NCBI RefSeq assembly: GCF_900582195.1
Contig: NZ_UTHA01000029.1
Coordinates: 100,942 to 164,941, forward strand
From: Pseudomonas viridiflava
GTDB lineage: Bacteria; Pseudomonadota; Gammaproteobacteria; Pseudomonadales; Pseudomonadaceae
Length of the DNA: 64,000 nucleotides
Direction: 5' to 3'
Shown piece after piece: positions 39,389-48,908 of the stretch. The first letter of the stretch is position 1. Every line of letters begins with the position of its first letter. The notes beneath the pieces are model-generated. The model had not been told where the DNA came from and made no database searches. It saw only the letters and a program-made list of their open reading frames with translations. The position numbers and the translations under genes were made by a program.

Positions 39389-39476
39389 GTAGGAGCGAGT
39401 CTGCAGGTTTTGGTCGAACGGCCATGCCCGCAGACTCGCAATCCGCAATATGCGAGCATTGCTCGCTCCTGCAAGT
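39389..39476. repeat. Nested inverted repeat between ompR and envZ
   Basis: The outer arms GTAGGAGCGAG and CTCGCTCCTGC enclose inner arms GCGAGTCTGC (39395-39404) and GCAGACTCGC (39430-39439). It resembles a REP-related dispersed element and separates two genes that are normally contiguous, where it could lower envZ expression relative to ompR. Confidence 0.65.
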
Positions 39477-39491
39477 GTGTAGCGGTTATAG

Positions 39492-40805
39492 ATGAAAACC
39501 CCTGTCTGGTTCCCCCAAAGTTTTTTCTCCCGCACCCTCTGGCTGGTGCTGATCGTCGTGCTGTTTTCCAAGGCGCTGACCCTGGTTTATCTGTTGATGA
39601 ACGAGGACGTGCTGGTGGACCGCCAATACAGCCACGGCGTCGCCCTGACGCTGCGTGCCTATTGGGCCGCCGATGAAGAAAACCGCGCGAAGATCGCTGA
39701 TGCCGCGCCCCTGATCCGGGTAGTCGGCGCTGGTGTGCCGGAAGGGGAGCAACATTGGCCGTACAGCGAAATCTACCAGCGGCAGATGCAGGCAGAACTG
39801 GGCGCCGACACCGAAGTGCGGCTGCGTATGCACTCGCCGCCAGCGCTGTGGGTGCGCGCGCCGAGCCTTGGTGATGGCTGGCTGAAGGTACCTTTGTATC
39901 CACACCCGTTGCGCGGCCAGAAAATCTGGAACGTGCTCGGCTGGTTCCTCGCCATTGGCTTGCTGTCGACGGCCTCGGCATGGATTTTCGTCAGCCAGCT
40001 CAACCAGCCCTTGAAACGCTTGGTCTACGCCGCTCGCCAGCTCGGTCAGGGCCGCAGTGTGCGGCTGCCGATCAGCGACACGCCGAGCGAAATGACCGAG
40101 GTCTATCGCGCCTTCAATCAGATGGCCGAAGACGTCGAGCAGGCCGGACGCGAGCGCGAGTTGATGCTGGCTGGCGTGTCCCATGACTTGCGCACACCGT
40201 TGACGCGGTTGCGGCTGTCGCTGGAGTTGATGGGCGATCGCAATGACCTGACCGACGACATGGTGCGCGACATCGAAGACATGGACGCGATCCTCGACCA
40301 GTTCCTCGCCTTTATCCGCGACGGTCGCGACGAGTCGGTGGAAGAGGTGGATCTGACTGATCTGGTGCGCGAGGTCGCGGCGCCGTACAACCAGAGTGAA
40401 GAGAAGGTGCGTTTGCGTCTGGAGCCGATTCAGCCGTTTCCGCTGCGTCGGGTATCGATGAAGCGTTTGCTCAATAACCTGATCGGTAATGCCTTGAACC
40501 ATGCCGGTGGTAGCGTGGAAGTTGCGGCCTATGTGTCCGGTGACGTCAGTGCGCCGTATGTGGTGCTGAGCGTGATGGACCGAGGCGCGGGGATTGACCC
40601 TTCGGAGCTGGAGGCGATTTTCAACCCGTTTACCCGCGGCGATCGTGCCCGCGGCGGCAAGGGCACAGGGTTGGGTTTGGCGATCGTGAAGCGGATTGCT
40701 TCGATGCATGGCGGCAATGTTGAGTTGCGCAACCGGTCCGGTGGTGGGCTGGAAGCGCGGGTGCGGTTGCCGTTGGGGCTGATGTTGCCGCGGGATGCTG
40801 TGTAG
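39492..40805 (+). CDS. envZ: Sensor histidine kinase EnvZ
   Basis: 437-residue inner-membrane kinase. There is a membrane helix near the N-terminus (TLWLVLIVVLFSKALTLVYLL), a periplasmic domain to about residue 145, a second helix (VLGWFLAIGLLSTASAWIFV), and a HAMP linker. The phospho-acceptor His lies in LAGVSHDLRTPLTRLRLSLEL, the N box in NNLIGNALNHA, and the G boxes in DRGAGIDP and GKGTGLGLAIVKRI. It phosphorylates OmpR and dephosphorylates it via the same H-box region. Confidence 0.95.
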   Translation: MKTPVWFPQSFFSRTLWLVLIVVLFSKALTLVYLLMNEDVLVDRQYSHGVALTLRAYWAADEENRAKIADAAPLIRVVGAGVPEGEQHWPYSEIYQRQMQAELGADTEVRLRMHSPPALWVRAPSLGDGWLKVPLYPHPLRGQKIWNVLGWFLAIGLLSTASAWIFVSQLNQPLKRLVYAARQLGQGRSVRLPISDTPSEMTEVYRAFNQMAEDVEQAGRERELMLAGVSHDLRTPLTRLRLSLELMGDRNDLTDDMVRDIEDMDAILDQFLAFIRDGRDESVEEVDLTDLVREVAAPYNQSEEKVRLRLEPIQPFPLRRVSMKRLLNNLIGNALNHAGGSVEVAAYVSGDVSAPYVVLSVMDRGAGIDPSELEAIFNPFTRGDRARGGKGTGLGLAIVKRIASMHGGNVELRNRSGGGLEARVRLPLGLMLPRDAV

Positions 40806-40813
40806 ATCAAAAG

Positions 40814-40991
40814 CCCCTCACCCCAGCCCTCTCCCGGAGGGAGAGGGAGCTGACCGAGGTGTCTGGCGTCATACATCGACCTGCAAAATCAGGTCGATTA
40901 TGGATTTAGCAGTGCTCGTTCAAGTCGGCGTACTTCTTCAATATCCCCCAATCAGTCCCCTCTCCCCCTGGGAGAGGGTTAGGGTGAGGGG
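40814..40991 (+). repeat. MITE-like palindromic element, copy 1
   Basis: About 178 bases bounded by CCCTCACCCCAGCCCTCTCCC and its near complement GGGAGAGGGTTAGGGTGAGGG. It includes a left subterminal hairpin (CTCCCGGAGGGAG) and CTGACCGAGGTGTCTGGCGT. The same element occurs inverted at 63783-63935. It has no coding capacity, so it is a likely non-autonomous mobile element. It fills the gap between convergent envZ and rimK. Confidence 0.8.
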
Positions 40992-41006
40992 CTCTTGCTC
41001 TTCGCT

Positions 41007-41912
41007 TTATCCCTTGCCTTTGGTGCGGGTCATATTCGGCCCGCCATTCTTCTCAAGATGCTCGATGATGATCCCCGCCACATTCTTCCCCGTGGTGGTC
41101 TCGATCCCTTCCAGCCCCGGCGATGAATTCACTTCCATCACCAACGGCCCGTGATTGGAGCGCAGGATATCCACACCCGCCACCGCCAGGCCCATAACCT
41201 TGGCCGCGCGCAACGCGGTCATGCGCTCTTCCGGGGTGATCTTGATCAGGCTGGCGCTGCCGCCGCGATGCAGGTTGGAGCGGAACTCACCCGGTTTGGC
41301 CTGACGCTTCATCGCTGCGATGACTTTGTCACCGACCACGAAGCAGCGAATATCCGCACCGCCCGCTTCCTTGATGTACTCCTGAACCATGATGTTCTGC
41401 TTCAGGCCCATGAAGGCCTCGATCACCGACTCTGCCGCCGTGGCGGTTTCGCACAGCACCACACCGATACCTTGAGTGCCTTCCAGCACCTTGATCACCA
41501 GCGGCGCGCCGTTGACCATGTCGATCAAATCGGGAATGTCGTCCGGCGAGTGAGCAAACCCGGTGACCGGCAGACCGATGCCGCGCCGCGACAGCAGTTG
41601 CAGCGAGCGCAGCTTGTCCCGCGAGCGGGCAATGGCCACCGATTCATTGAGCGGGAACACCCCCATCATTTCGAACTGGCGCAACACCGCGCAGCCGTAG
41701 AACGTCACCGATGCACCGATCCGCGGGATCACCGCATCGAAGCCTTCCAGCGGTTTGCCGCGATAGTGGATCTGCGGCTTGTGGCTGGCGATGTTCATGT
41801 AGGCGCGCAAGGTGTCGATCACTACCATTTCATGCCCGCGCTCGGTTCCGGCTTCGACCAGACGGCGGGTGGAATACAGACGCGGGTTCCGCGACAGCAC
41901 AGCGATCTTCAT
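41007..41912 (-). CDS. rimK: Ribosomal protein S6 glutamate ligase
   Basis: 301-residue ATP-grasp ligase adding glutamate residues to the C-terminus of ribosomal protein S6. The start is [18 protein letters not shown] (41912). ATP-grasp motifs are visible: [41 protein letters not shown] and the metal-binding [24 protein letters not shown]. It overlaps rimB by four bases and belongs to the rimABK operon, which tunes ribosome composition and motility/virulence switching in Pseudomonas. Confidence 0.95.
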   Translation of the reverse strand: MKIAVLSRNPRLYSTRRLVEAGTERGHEMVVIDTLRAYMNIASHKPQIHYRGKPLEGFDAVIPRIGASVTFYGCAVLRQFEMMGVFPLNESVAIARSRDKLRSLQLLSRRGIGLPVTGFAHSPDDIPDLIDMVNGAPLVIKVLEGTQGIGVVLCETATAAESVIEAFMGLKQNIMVQEYIKEAGGADIRCFVVGDKVIAAMKRQAKPGEFRSNLHRGGSASLIKITPEERMTALRAAKVMGLAVAGVDILRSNHGPLVMEVNSSPGLEGIETTTGKNVAGIIIEHLEKNGGPNMTRTKGKG

Positions 41913-42388
41913 GCAACACCTGTGGAGGAGGTAGATACCGGGAACACCGGCTTGTCTTGTACATATTTGATGCCCGGATTGACCACCAACTGGCCATCGA
42001 TCAGGGCTTTGGAACCGAGTAACAGGCGATAGCGCATGGACTTGCGGCAGGCGAGGGTGAACTCGACCGGCCACACTCGATCGCCCAGGGCCAGGGTGGT
42101 GCTGATCACGTAGCGCACCTGCGCATGGCCATTGGAGCTTTTGATGGTTTTGCGGGTGACCAGCGGAGCCTCGCAGCGGCGGTGACGCAACTGCACCACC
42201 GTGCCCAGGTGCGCAGTGAAGCGCACCCACTTTTCGCCGTCGCGCTCGAACGGCTCAATGTCGGTGGCATGCAGGCTGGAGGTACTGGCACCGGTGTCGA
42301 TCTTCGCCCGCAGGCCAGCGACTCCCAGGTCCGGGAGCGCCACCCACTCGCGCAGACCGACAACGGTCAAATGGTCAAATGTCTTCAA
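41909..42388 (-). CDS. rimB: RimB, retropepsin-like aspartic protease family
   Basis: 159-residue protein of the RimK-associated family, sometimes annotated as an ATP-dependent zinc protease. The active-site motif [14 protein letters not shown] (D31-T-G) is that of retropepsins, and [20 protein letters not shown] is the second conserved block. In pseudomonads the protein is reported to work with RimK in S6 glutamate-tail turnover. It is translationally coupled to rimK. Confidence 0.9.
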   Translation of the reverse strand: MKTFDHLTVVGLREWVALPDLGVAGLRAKIDTGASTSSLHATDIEPFERDGEKWVRFTAHLGTVVQLRHRRCEAPLVTRKTIKSSNGHAQVRYVISTTLALGDRVWPVEFTLACRKSMRYRLLLGSKALIDGQLVVNPGIKYVQDKPVFPVSTSSTGVA

Positions 42389-42404
42389 TAGAAAAAACCA
42401 ACGA

Positions 42405-43184
42405 TTAACGCGTCCAGGCCTCAGGTGAAACCTGGGCCAACGCTTTGAATGCAGGTTTGGCGAACCAGAAGCCCTGCATCAGAAATATTCCACAGTCCGC
42501 CAGGAAATCCCGTTCACCGGCGCTCTCGATGCCTTCGGCAATGACTGTAACGTCCAACTCCGCACAGATTGTGACAATCCCCCGGACGATCGCCTGACGA
42601 ACACGGTCGTGGTCGACATCGCGGATCAGCGCCATGTCGAGTTTGATCAGGTCCGGTTGGAAATCAGCCAGCAGATTGAGCCCCGAATAACCGGCGCCGA
42701 AATCGTCGATGGCGGTCTTGAAGCCGAATTCGCGGTATTCACGCAGAATATTGGTCAAATGGCGATAGTTATCTACATGCTCGCTTTCCAGGGTTTCGAA
42801 AATCAGCCGGTCGATAGGGAAACGGTGTTTTTTTGCTGCCTCGAGCGTACTGCGAATACACAGCTCTGGACGATAGACCGCGTTGGGCATGAAGTTGATC
42901 GACAAGTGTGTCTGCATATTTAGATTGGCCGCGCCTTCGATGGCGCGGGTCCGGCAGAGCTGGTCGAAACGGTAGCGGTTGTCTTCTGTAACCTGGTTCA
43001 ACACCGTGAGTGCGCCTTCACCGGCCACGCCACGGACCAATGCTTCGTGGGCAAAAACCGACTGGTCGCGCAGATCGACGATGGGTTGGTAGGCGAAGGA
43101 AAAATCGAAGCCCAGCGGCTCACTTTGCTGACAGCCCTGGCAACCGGTGTGGGCCGAGGTTAATGAAGACGGAAATTTAGTCAC
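42405..43184 (-). CDS. rimA: RimA, EAL-domain c-di-GMP phosphodiesterase
   Basis: 259 residues if started at GTG 43184 (VTKFPSSLTSAH), which has GGGGG upstream; GTG 43208 is the alternative. A short N-terminal part with Cys pairs (GCQGCQQS) precedes a full EAL domain: E47-A-L in HEALVRG, NFMPNAVY, E in FETLESEH, and DDFGAGYSGLNLL. Product: linear pGpG from c-di-GMP. It lies 16 bases upstream of rimB in the rimABK arrangement, where it links c-di-GMP level to RimK activity. Confidence 0.9.
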   Translation of the reverse strand: MTKFPSSLTSAHTGCQGCQQSEPLGFDFSFAYQPIVDLRDQSVFAHEALVRGVAGEGALTVLNQVTEDNRYRFDQLCRTRAIEGAANLNMQTHLSINFMPNAVYRPELCIRSTLEAAKKHRFPIDRLIFETLESEHVDNYRHLTNILREYREFGFKTAIDDFGAGYSGLNLLADFQPDLIKLDMALIRDVDHDRVRQAIVRGIVTICAELDVTVIAEGIESAGERDFLADCGIFLMQGFWFAKPAFKALAQVSPEAWTR

Positions 43185-43301
43185 TCGAGCACCCCCATGC
43201 CGATGCACCGGCCAAGATCACAGTCTATCTGGAGGGCCGAGTTCTTGCGCCCGACAGAAACGGTAGTACAGTTCCGACTACTGGCTGAACGAGGAATTCA
43301 A

Positions 43302-43709
43302 ATGGCACAAAAAAGCGAAGAGGACGACAAGGTCCGTCTCGACAAATGGCTGTGGGCCGCGCGTTTTTACAAAACCCGCGCCTTGGCCAAAGCGGCGATC
43401 GAAAGCGGCAAGGTGCATTGTCGCGGTGAACGCTGCAAGCCTGGGAAAGAGCCGCGCATTGGCGATGAGTTCGAGATTCGTACCGGGTTTGAAGTCCGCA
43501 CGGTGAAGGTCGAGGCGTTGTCGATTGTGCGACGCGGCGCACCGGAGGCGCAGACGTTGTATGCGGAGACCGAGGCGAGTATTGCCAAACGTGAAGCGGC
43601 TGCGGCGATGCGCAAGGCAGGGGCGCTGGGTGTTACCACGGATGGCAAACCGAGCAAAAAACAGCGGCGGGATTTGTTCAGGTTTCGCGGCGGCAGTAAC
43701 GACGAATAG
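43302..43709 (+). CDS. hslR: Ribosome-associated heat shock protein Hsp15
   Basis: 135-residue S4-domain protein. The start is MAQKSEEDDKVRLDKWLWAARFYKTRALAKAAIESGKV (43302) behind GAGGA, discarding the upstream open frame. The S4 RNA-binding domain fills residues ~10-70 and a basic tail (KKQRRDLFRFRGG) follows. Hsp15 binds free 50S subunits carrying a nascent chain after heat shock. It is divergent from rimA. Confidence 0.93.
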   Translation: MAQKSEEDDKVRLDKWLWAARFYKTRALAKAAIESGKVHCRGERCKPGKEPRIGDEFEIRTGFEVRTVKVEALSIVRRGAPEAQTLYAETEASIAKREAAAAMRKAGALGVTTDGKPSKKQRRDLFRFRGGSNDE

Positions 43710-43732
43710 TCGCGCTTTTGGTACTGGCCTCT

Positions 43733-43795
43733 TTGCGAGCAGGCTCGCTCCCACAGGAGATTGCATTCCAATGTGGGAGCGAGCCTGCTCGCGAA
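43733..43795. repeat. REP inverted pair (REPIN)
   Basis: Standard pair with 16-base spacer. The left arm has TTGCGAG instead of TCGCGAG. It lies between convergent hslR and the PAP2 gene. Confidence 0.88.
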
Positions 43796-43829
43796 TCGAG
43801 GGCGCAGCCCCGCCGAAGACAGTTCGGTA

Positions 43830-44630
43830 TCAGGCGCTACGCACCACACTCATCCGCGAAACCAGCGGCAATTTGCCCAGCAGACTGAAAATCGGCGAAG
43901 TCACCTTCAGCCAGAAATTCGAGGCGTGATAAGCAAACGGCGTGTAGTAACCCCAGCCCAACGCCCACACCGCCAGCAGCATTCCGCCGATGTAGTCGTC
44001 CTGACCCCAATGCGCACCAGCGACCAGTCGCGGCAGCATGAACAACAGCGCCAGGCCCCAGATCGTCACAAACTGGCCGACCGTGCGGCTGAATACGCCC
44101 ATGAACAGCGCCCAGATCAGCAGTACCGAAGCGTGATCACCCGGGAAACTCTGGCCGGAGCGATCCTTCAGCTCCCAGGTTTTTTCCAGATGCGGGAAGT
44201 AATCGCTGATGTGTACCGCGCCTTCCAGCACCATCGACGGGCTACTGTGTTGCCAGTCCATATGGTCGGCGAACTTGGAAAACAGCGCGCGGATTACCAC
44301 CATTAACAGCAGGATCGAGAAAAAACCGAAAAATGCGCGACGCACGTCAATGGCCTTGAACACCCAGTCGCCCTTGATCAGCAGCGTCAGCAGAATCAGG
44401 CCGACGACGATGTCGAACGGACGCAGACTTGCAATTGCCCAGATGTGGAGCCATATCGGGTTGCTGGCCAGCGGTGCATTGAGCGAGCGGAACAGCCACT
44501 CGTCGAAAATCACACACAGCGAGTTGCCCGTAGGCCATAACCAGAAAGCCAGTAGCGCCAACGGCACTACGTTGCACAGAACCAGCCGGCCGAGGTTCCA
44601 CCTTGATTGGAACAAACCCGGATTGTTCAT
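43830..44630 (-). CDS. PAP2-superfamily membrane phosphatase, LpxT-like
   Basis: 266 residues from MNNPGLFQSRWNLG (44630). Six or so membrane helices surround the phosphatase motifs: KDRSGQSFPGDHAS, equivalent to the PSGH motif with the catalytic His, and PRLVAGAHWGQDDYIGG, the third motif with His and Asp. The FPGDHAS variant and GAHWGQDD are characteristic of lipid A phosphotransferases (LpxT) and related undecaprenyl-pyrophosphate phosphatases, so the substrate is probably a lipid-linked pyrophosphate. It is divergent from hslO with a 105-base gap. Confidence 0.8.
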   Translation of the reverse strand: MNNPGLFQSRWNLGRLVLCNVVPLALLAFWLWPTGNSLCVIFDEWLFRSLNAPLASNPIWLHIWAIASLRPFDIVVGLILLTLLIKGDWVFKAIDVRRAFFGFFSILLLMVVIRALFSKFADHMDWQHSSPSMVLEGAVHISDYFPHLEKTWELKDRSGQSFPGDHASVLLIWALFMGVFSRTVGQFVTIWGLALLFMLPRLVAGAHWGQDDYIGGMLLAVWALGWGYYTPFAYHASNFWLKVTSPIFSLLGKLPLVSRMSVVRSA

Positions 44631-44735
44631 AAAATGCCTCCCATGGCAGAGCAGTCGGCACCAAAAAGGGTGCCAAGAAGCGCAAATTTTCACGTCTTGT
44701 AACCATTTTGTCACCACATTCAGATACCCAAAATT

Positions 44736-45638
44736 ATGACCGACCTAGCGGATACCGATTTCACCCAACGTTTCATCTTCGATGACAGTGACACCCGCGG
44801 CGAATTGGTGGCGCTTGAGCGCAGCTACGCCGAAGTCCTTGCCAAGCACCCGTACCCGGAGCCGGTCGCGCAACTGCTGGGCGAATTGATGGCGGCCGCC
44901 TCGTTGTTGGTGGGTACATTGAAGTTCGACGGCTTGCTGATTCTGCAGGCGCGTTCCGAAGGACCGATTCCGATGCTGATGATCGAGTGCTCCAGTGAGC
45001 GCGAAATCCGTGGCCTGGCGCGTTACGACGCCGAGCAGATCGCAGCGGACGCAACCCTCGCCGACCTGATGCCGAATGGCGTTCTGGCCCTGACGGTCGA
45101 CCCGACTGTCGGCCAGCGTTATCAGGGCATCGTCGACCTTGACGGCGAAACCTTGTCTGACTGCTTCACCAACTATTTCGTTATGTCGCAACAGGTTGGC
45201 ACCCGCTTCAAGCTGTTCGCCGACGGCCGTCGTGCCCGTGGTCTGCTGTTGCAGCAACTGCCGGCCGATCGCCTGAAAGACGAAGAAGACCGCGCCGCCA
45301 GCTGGCAGCACATCACGGCGCTGGCCAGCACCTTGACCGCCGATGAGTTGTTGAGCCTGGACAACGAAACCGTGTTGCATCGCCTCTACCATGAAGAGCA
45401 GGTACGTCTGTTCGATGTGCAGAACCTGCGTTTCCGTTGCAGCTGCTCGCGGGAACGCTCGGGCAACGCACTGGTCAGTCTGGGTCTGGAGGATGCTCAG
45501 GCCTTGGTCGCCGAACAGGGTGGCACCGTCGAGATCGATTGCCAGTTCTGCAACGAGCGTTACCTGTTCGATGCGGCTGATATTGCTCAATTGTTCGCTG
45601 GCGCAGGCGTCGACACGCCGTCAGATACCCGGCACTAA
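44736..45638 (+). CDS. hslO: Redox-regulated chaperone Hsp33
   Basis: 300-residue cytoplasmic holdase activated by oxidative stress. The zinc/redox switch cysteines are C235-x-C237 in [10 protein letters not shown] and C269-x-x-C272 in [10 protein letters not shown], the required CxC/CxxC pattern. The N-terminal domain carries [20 protein letters not shown] and [10 protein letters not shown]. It is upstream of pckA, as in other pseudomonads. A hairpin at 45665-45692 with one mismatch follows the stop. Confidence 0.95.
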   Translation: MTDLADTDFTQRFIFDDSDTRGELVALERSYAEVLAKHPYPEPVAQLLGELMAAASLLVGTLKFDGLLILQARSEGPIPMLMIECSSEREIRGLARYDAEQIAADATLADLMPNGVLALTVDPTVGQRYQGIVDLDGETLSDCFTNYFVMSQQVGTRFKLFADGRRARGLLLQQLPADRLKDEEDRAASWQHITALASTLTADELLSLDNETVLHRLYHEEQVRLFDVQNLRFRCSCSRERSGNALVSLGLEDAQALVAEQGGTVEIDCQFCNERYLFDAADIAQLFAGAGVDTPSDTRH

Positions 45639-45819
45639 AACGGTTCAGCGCAGGTAAATTCACTGCGTAACGACGGAATTTCGCCGTTACGACGGGAGGA
45701 CCCTACTCTTTTTGGGCTTTTCTGGCATAATCCGGCCCACTTTTTTCGCGGTAGTAGTGCACGACTTTCTACTACAAAACGTTTGGAGCACACTCGGCCA
45801 CTGGCCGACGGGGAACCTC

Positions 45820-47361
45820 ATGACGCAAGCCAATAACGCCGTGTACACCGATCTGAGTGTTGATGATCTGGTAAAAGAAGCCCTGAACCGCGGTGAGGGC
45901 GAGCTTGCCGATACCGGCGCTCTGGTTGTTCGTACTGGTCACCGCACCGGTCGTTCGCCTGTTGACCGTTTCATCGTTGAAGAGCCTTCCACCCAGGCCG
46001 CTATCGCCTGGGGCCCGATCAACCGCAAGTTCCCGGCCGACAAGTTCGACGCGCTGTGGGCTCGCGTAGAAGCATTCAACAACGCGCAAGAGCACTTTGT
46101 GTCCCACGTGCATGTAGGCGCGGCGGAAGATCACTACCTGGCCGTGAAAATGACCACCCAGACTGCCTGGCAGAACCTGTTCGGTCGTTGCCTGTTCATC
46201 AACCCGGCGCAGTACAACCCGGCCGGTCGTGAAGAGTGGCAAGTGCTCAACGTGGCCAACTTCGAGTGCGTGCCTGAGCGTGACGGCACCAACTCCGACG
46301 GTTGCGTGATCCTCAACTTCGCACAGAAGAAAGTGCTGATCGCTGGCATGCGTTACGCCGGTGAGATGAAGAAAGCCATGTTCTCCGTGCAGAACTTCCT
46401 GCTGCCGGCCGCTGACGTGCTGCCAATGCACTGCGCTGCCAACATCGGCGAAGAAGGCGACGTGACCCTGTTCTTCGGTCTGTCGGGCACCGGTAAAACC
46501 ACCCTGTCGGCCGACGAAAGCCGTTACCTGATCGGTGACGACGAACACGGCTGGGGCGAAGGCGTGGTGTTCAACATCGAAGGCGGTTGCTATGCCAAGT
46601 GCATCGACCTCTCCGAGAAGAACGAGCCGGTCATCTGGAAAGCCATCAAGCACGGCGCTGTGCTGGAGAACGTCGTTATCGACGACGCCAAGCATGCCGA
46701 CTACGCCGATGTCAGCCTGACCCAGAACAGCCGCGCCGCGTACCCGCTGGAACACGTTGCCAAGCGTTCCGAGCACAACCTCGGTGGCGAGCCAAACGCT
46801 GTAATCTTCCTGACCTGCGACCTGACCGGCGTACTGCCGCCAGTGTCGATCCTCAACGAAGAACAAGCGGCCTACCACTTCCTGTCCGGCTACACCGCTT
46901 TGGTGGGCTCGACTGAAATGGGTTCGGGCAGCGGCATCAAGTCGACCTTTTCCACCTGCTTCGGCGCACCGTTCTTCCCGCGCCCGGCTGGCGAATACGC
47001 CGAGCTGCTGATCAAGCGCATCCGCGGTTTCGGTTCGAAGGTTTACCTGGTCAACACCGGCTGGACCGGCGGCGGCTACGGCGTCGGCAAACGCTTCAAC
47101 ATCCCGACCACCCGCGCAGTGATCGCAGCGATCCAGAGCGGCGCGCTGATCGGTGCAGCCACCGAACACCTCGACACCATCAACCTCGACGTGCCGCTGG
47201 CCGTACCGGGCGTTGAAACCAACCTGCTCAACCCACGCAACACCTGGGCTGACAAGGCTGCGTACGACGAGGCCGCGAAAGCACTGGCCGGTCTGTTCAT
47301 CGAGAACTTCAAGAAGTTCGAAGTGAGCGACGCGATCAAGGCTGCAGGGCCGAAGTTGTAA
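45820..47361 (+). CDS. pckA: Phosphoenolpyruvate carboxykinase (ATP)
   Basis: 513 residues from [17 protein letters not shown] (45820). It converts oxaloacetate and ATP to PEP in gluconeogenesis. The P-loop is [18 protein letters not shown]; the metal-binding [23 protein letters not shown] and the [10 protein letters not shown] substrate loop are intact. The open frame extends 36 codons upstream without family similarity. A putative -10 CATAAT is near 45727. An intrinsic terminator follows at 47381. Confidence 0.95.
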   Translation: MTQANNAVYTDLSVDDLVKEALNRGEGELADTGALVVRTGHRTGRSPVDRFIVEEPSTQAAIAWGPINRKFPADKFDALWARVEAFNNAQEHFVSHVHVGAAEDHYLAVKMTTQTAWQNLFGRCLFINPAQYNPAGREEWQVLNVANFECVPERDGTNSDGCVILNFAQKKVLIAGMRYAGEMKKAMFSVQNFLLPAADVLPMHCAANIGEEGDVTLFFGLSGTGKTTLSADESRYLIGDDEHGWGEGVVFNIEGGCYAKCIDLSEKNEPVIWKAIKHGAVLENVVIDDAKHADYADVSLTQNSRAAYPLEHVAKRSEHNLGGEPNAVIFLTCDLTGVLPPVSILNEEQAAYHFLSGYTALVGSTEMGSGSGIKSTFSTCFGAPFFPRPAGEYAELLIKRIRGFGSKVYLVNTGWTGGGYGVGKRFNIPTTRAVIAAIQSGALIGAATEHLDTINLDVPLAVPGVETNLLNPRNTWADKAAYDEAAKALAGLFIENFKKFEVSDAIKAAGPKL

Positions 47362-47380
47362 GATTGGTTTGTTGTGAATG

Positions 47381-47409
47381 AAAAAGCCGCCCTTCGGGGC
47401 GGCTTTTTT
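47381..47409 (+). terminator. Intrinsic terminator after pckA
   Basis: GCCGCCC-TTCG-GGGCGGC stem with a tetraloop, A run before and T6 after. The A run also makes it usable from the minus strand for the HipB-like gene. Confidence 0.92.
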
Positions 47410-47425
47410 GTGGGCGTTTTTCTTG

Positions 47426-47905
47426 CTATGTGCCCTGCGAGGGCTTTCGCGTCAGCAATTCAGACAGCGAGTGAGTATTCATTGGGAAGTTCTTGAGTTT
47501 GTCTTCACTCACATATGCGGCTTCGATAACGCTCGTGTGTGAAGTCGGTAGTTTTCTTGGTTTTGGAATATCGAGACTCGGTTCACTCGCTGATTTTTTG
47601 CCGAGTGAAGTCTTAGAAAAAAGAAGCCTTGAGTCCTGCAGTCGGTAACCGAGTTCATCCGTGGAACCCAGAAGATTCAGATCTTGCTCGAGACCTAGTA
47701 CGTGCATCACTGACAAGTACGCTCCCATTGTGACGCCTGCACTACCTGCTTCCAGTGAGCGTAATGTCATGACTGACATTCCAGCCCTTTCAGCGACTAG
47801 TTTTGCAGTGAGTCTGCGTCTAAGACGCGCCAGTTTCAGGCGCTCACCAAGATCGTTCAAGAGTCGTGCAACCTTCGGAAGTAGCGGCGAGGTTCTCCTG
47901 GCCAT
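47426..47905 (-). CDS. HipB-like XRE-family regulator, no hipA partner
   Basis: 159 residues. The first 85 residues form a HipB-type HTH: LGERLKLARLRRRLTAKLVAERAGMSVMTLRSLEAGSAGVTMGAYLSVMHVLGLEQDLNLLG, then DELGYRLQD. HipB antitoxins usually end soon after this point and are followed by hipA. Here a 70-residue Ser/Lys-rich tail without recognisable homology follows, and no hipA exists up to pckA. It may be a remnant that lost its kinase toxin, or an independent regulator. GC is lower than in its neighbours, consistent with transfer. Confidence 0.7.
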   Translation of the reverse strand: MARRTSPLLPKVARLLNDLGERLKLARLRRRLTAKLVAERAGMSVMTLRSLEAGSAGVTMGAYLSVMHVLGLEQDLNLLGSTDELGYRLQDSRLLFSKTSLGKKSASEPSLDIPKPRKLPTSHTSVIEAAYVSEDKLKNFPMNTHSLSELLTRKPSQGT

Positions 47906-48036
47906 AAAGCTAAAATTCCTTCACTTTTGGGGTGATAACAACGGAATAATTACAGTTGACCGGGGGGCAAGGAGTTACGTTTACCCTTGGGTCATTCAAC
48001 CTTCTGAGCGCCCCATCACTCAACTGTCTGACGTGA

Positions 48037-48309
48037 TCACGGCCATTGTTGCCTGGCATGCATCACTCTCAATACTTCCACACATTCGTTTTTGATCGTG
48101 TAAACGATGACGTAACTGGGGGTTGCGACGATTTCTCGTGTTCCTTCAACTCTGCCCTTTTTGTACAGCGTTGGACGCTATCGGGCGAGCTCCCCTTTTG
48201 CTTCAAATATCTCATCGAGGTCAGCCGCTGCTTCAGGGTTGTCCTGACTAATACGATCCATAATCCGCTCCCGGTCAATATGCGTCTCCGGACGCCAAAT
48301 CAACTTCAT
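48037..48309 (-). pseudogene. ParE/RelE-family toxin gene with in-frame amber stop
   Basis: Translating the minus strand from ATG 48309 gives MKLIWRPETHIDRERIMDRI..., a stop TAG at codon 44 (48180-48178), then RPTLYKKGRVEGTREIVATP, SYVIVYTI and LRVMHARQQWP to a natural stop at 48037. This is a complete 90-codon RelE/ParE toxin interrupted once. The amber codon stands where relatives have Gln in an ARQRPTLYKKGR-type motif, so a single CAG-to-TAG change explains it. The ATG overlaps the stop of the upstream gene (TAATG), the normal antitoxin-toxin coupling. No frameshift is needed. Confidence 0.85.
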
Positions 48310-48752
48310 TAGCGCACTCGTTTACGCAGGGCATCACGCTTGGCGGCAAATATTCGGCGGGTTTCTTCATCGCTAATACTAGGTCTTGGATCGTCAATAC
48401 TGATCTGTACCTGTCGTTTGAACCATTCATCATATGCGGCTGCCTCATGCGCTTGTTTCATTGCTTCGGCGCGATCAGGACGAGCGTATGTTTTCATTTG
48501 CGATGGGTCATAGCTGGAAGCGTCAACATCGAACTGGTTGATACCCAGTCCTCTCAAATAGGTCACCAGTGTTTCAAGCCTTTTGAACAGGCGCACCTGG
48601 CCACTCCGTTGCGCTGTTAGCAGATATTCTTCATTGCCACGCTGAATTTGGATCGCCCAGCCACCAGACTTGGCGACGATACTTGTGCTTCTTACAGAGC
48701 CGTTTTCAATCAGGCGAATGAGAGAGCTGTGATCAATGGTTTCAGTGGTCAT
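48309..48752 (-). CDS. Putative antitoxin of the broken ParE/RelE module
   Basis: 147 residues from MTTETIDHSSLIRLIENG (48752). The N-terminal ~70 residues look like a small beta-rich sheet domain (STSIVAKSGGWAIQIQRGNEEYLLTAQRSGQVRLFKRLETLVTYLRGLG). The C-terminal half (PDRAEAMKQAHEAAAYDEWFKRQVQISIDDPRPSISDEETRRIFAAKR) matches the helical toxin-binding tail of RelB/ParD-type antitoxins. Position and overlap with the toxin frame support this role. It remains intact although its toxin is interrupted. Confidence 0.7.
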   Translation of the reverse strand: MTTETIDHSSLIRLIENGSVRSTSIVAKSGGWAIQIQRGNEEYLLTAQRSGQVRLFKRLETLVTYLRGLGINQFDVDASSYDPSQMKTYARPDRAEAMKQAHEAAAYDEWFKRQVQISIDDPRPSISDEETRRIFAAKRDALRKRVR

Positions 48753-48908
48753 GGAAGCAAACTCTTGGCTGAACAGTGGCGTCCATCGTACGCAATCAAT
48801 AGTAGTTTGCAAAATTCAACTCCTGGCAGTAGATACTGAGTGTCCAAAATTATGTTTGTTGGTGAGGCAGGCGATTCTTGTCGGAAACATACCTGCCTGA
48901 GATTGTTT

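Noticed and set aside
45772..47169. 465-codon minus-strand frame opposite pckA
   Set aside because: Antisense shadow of pckA.
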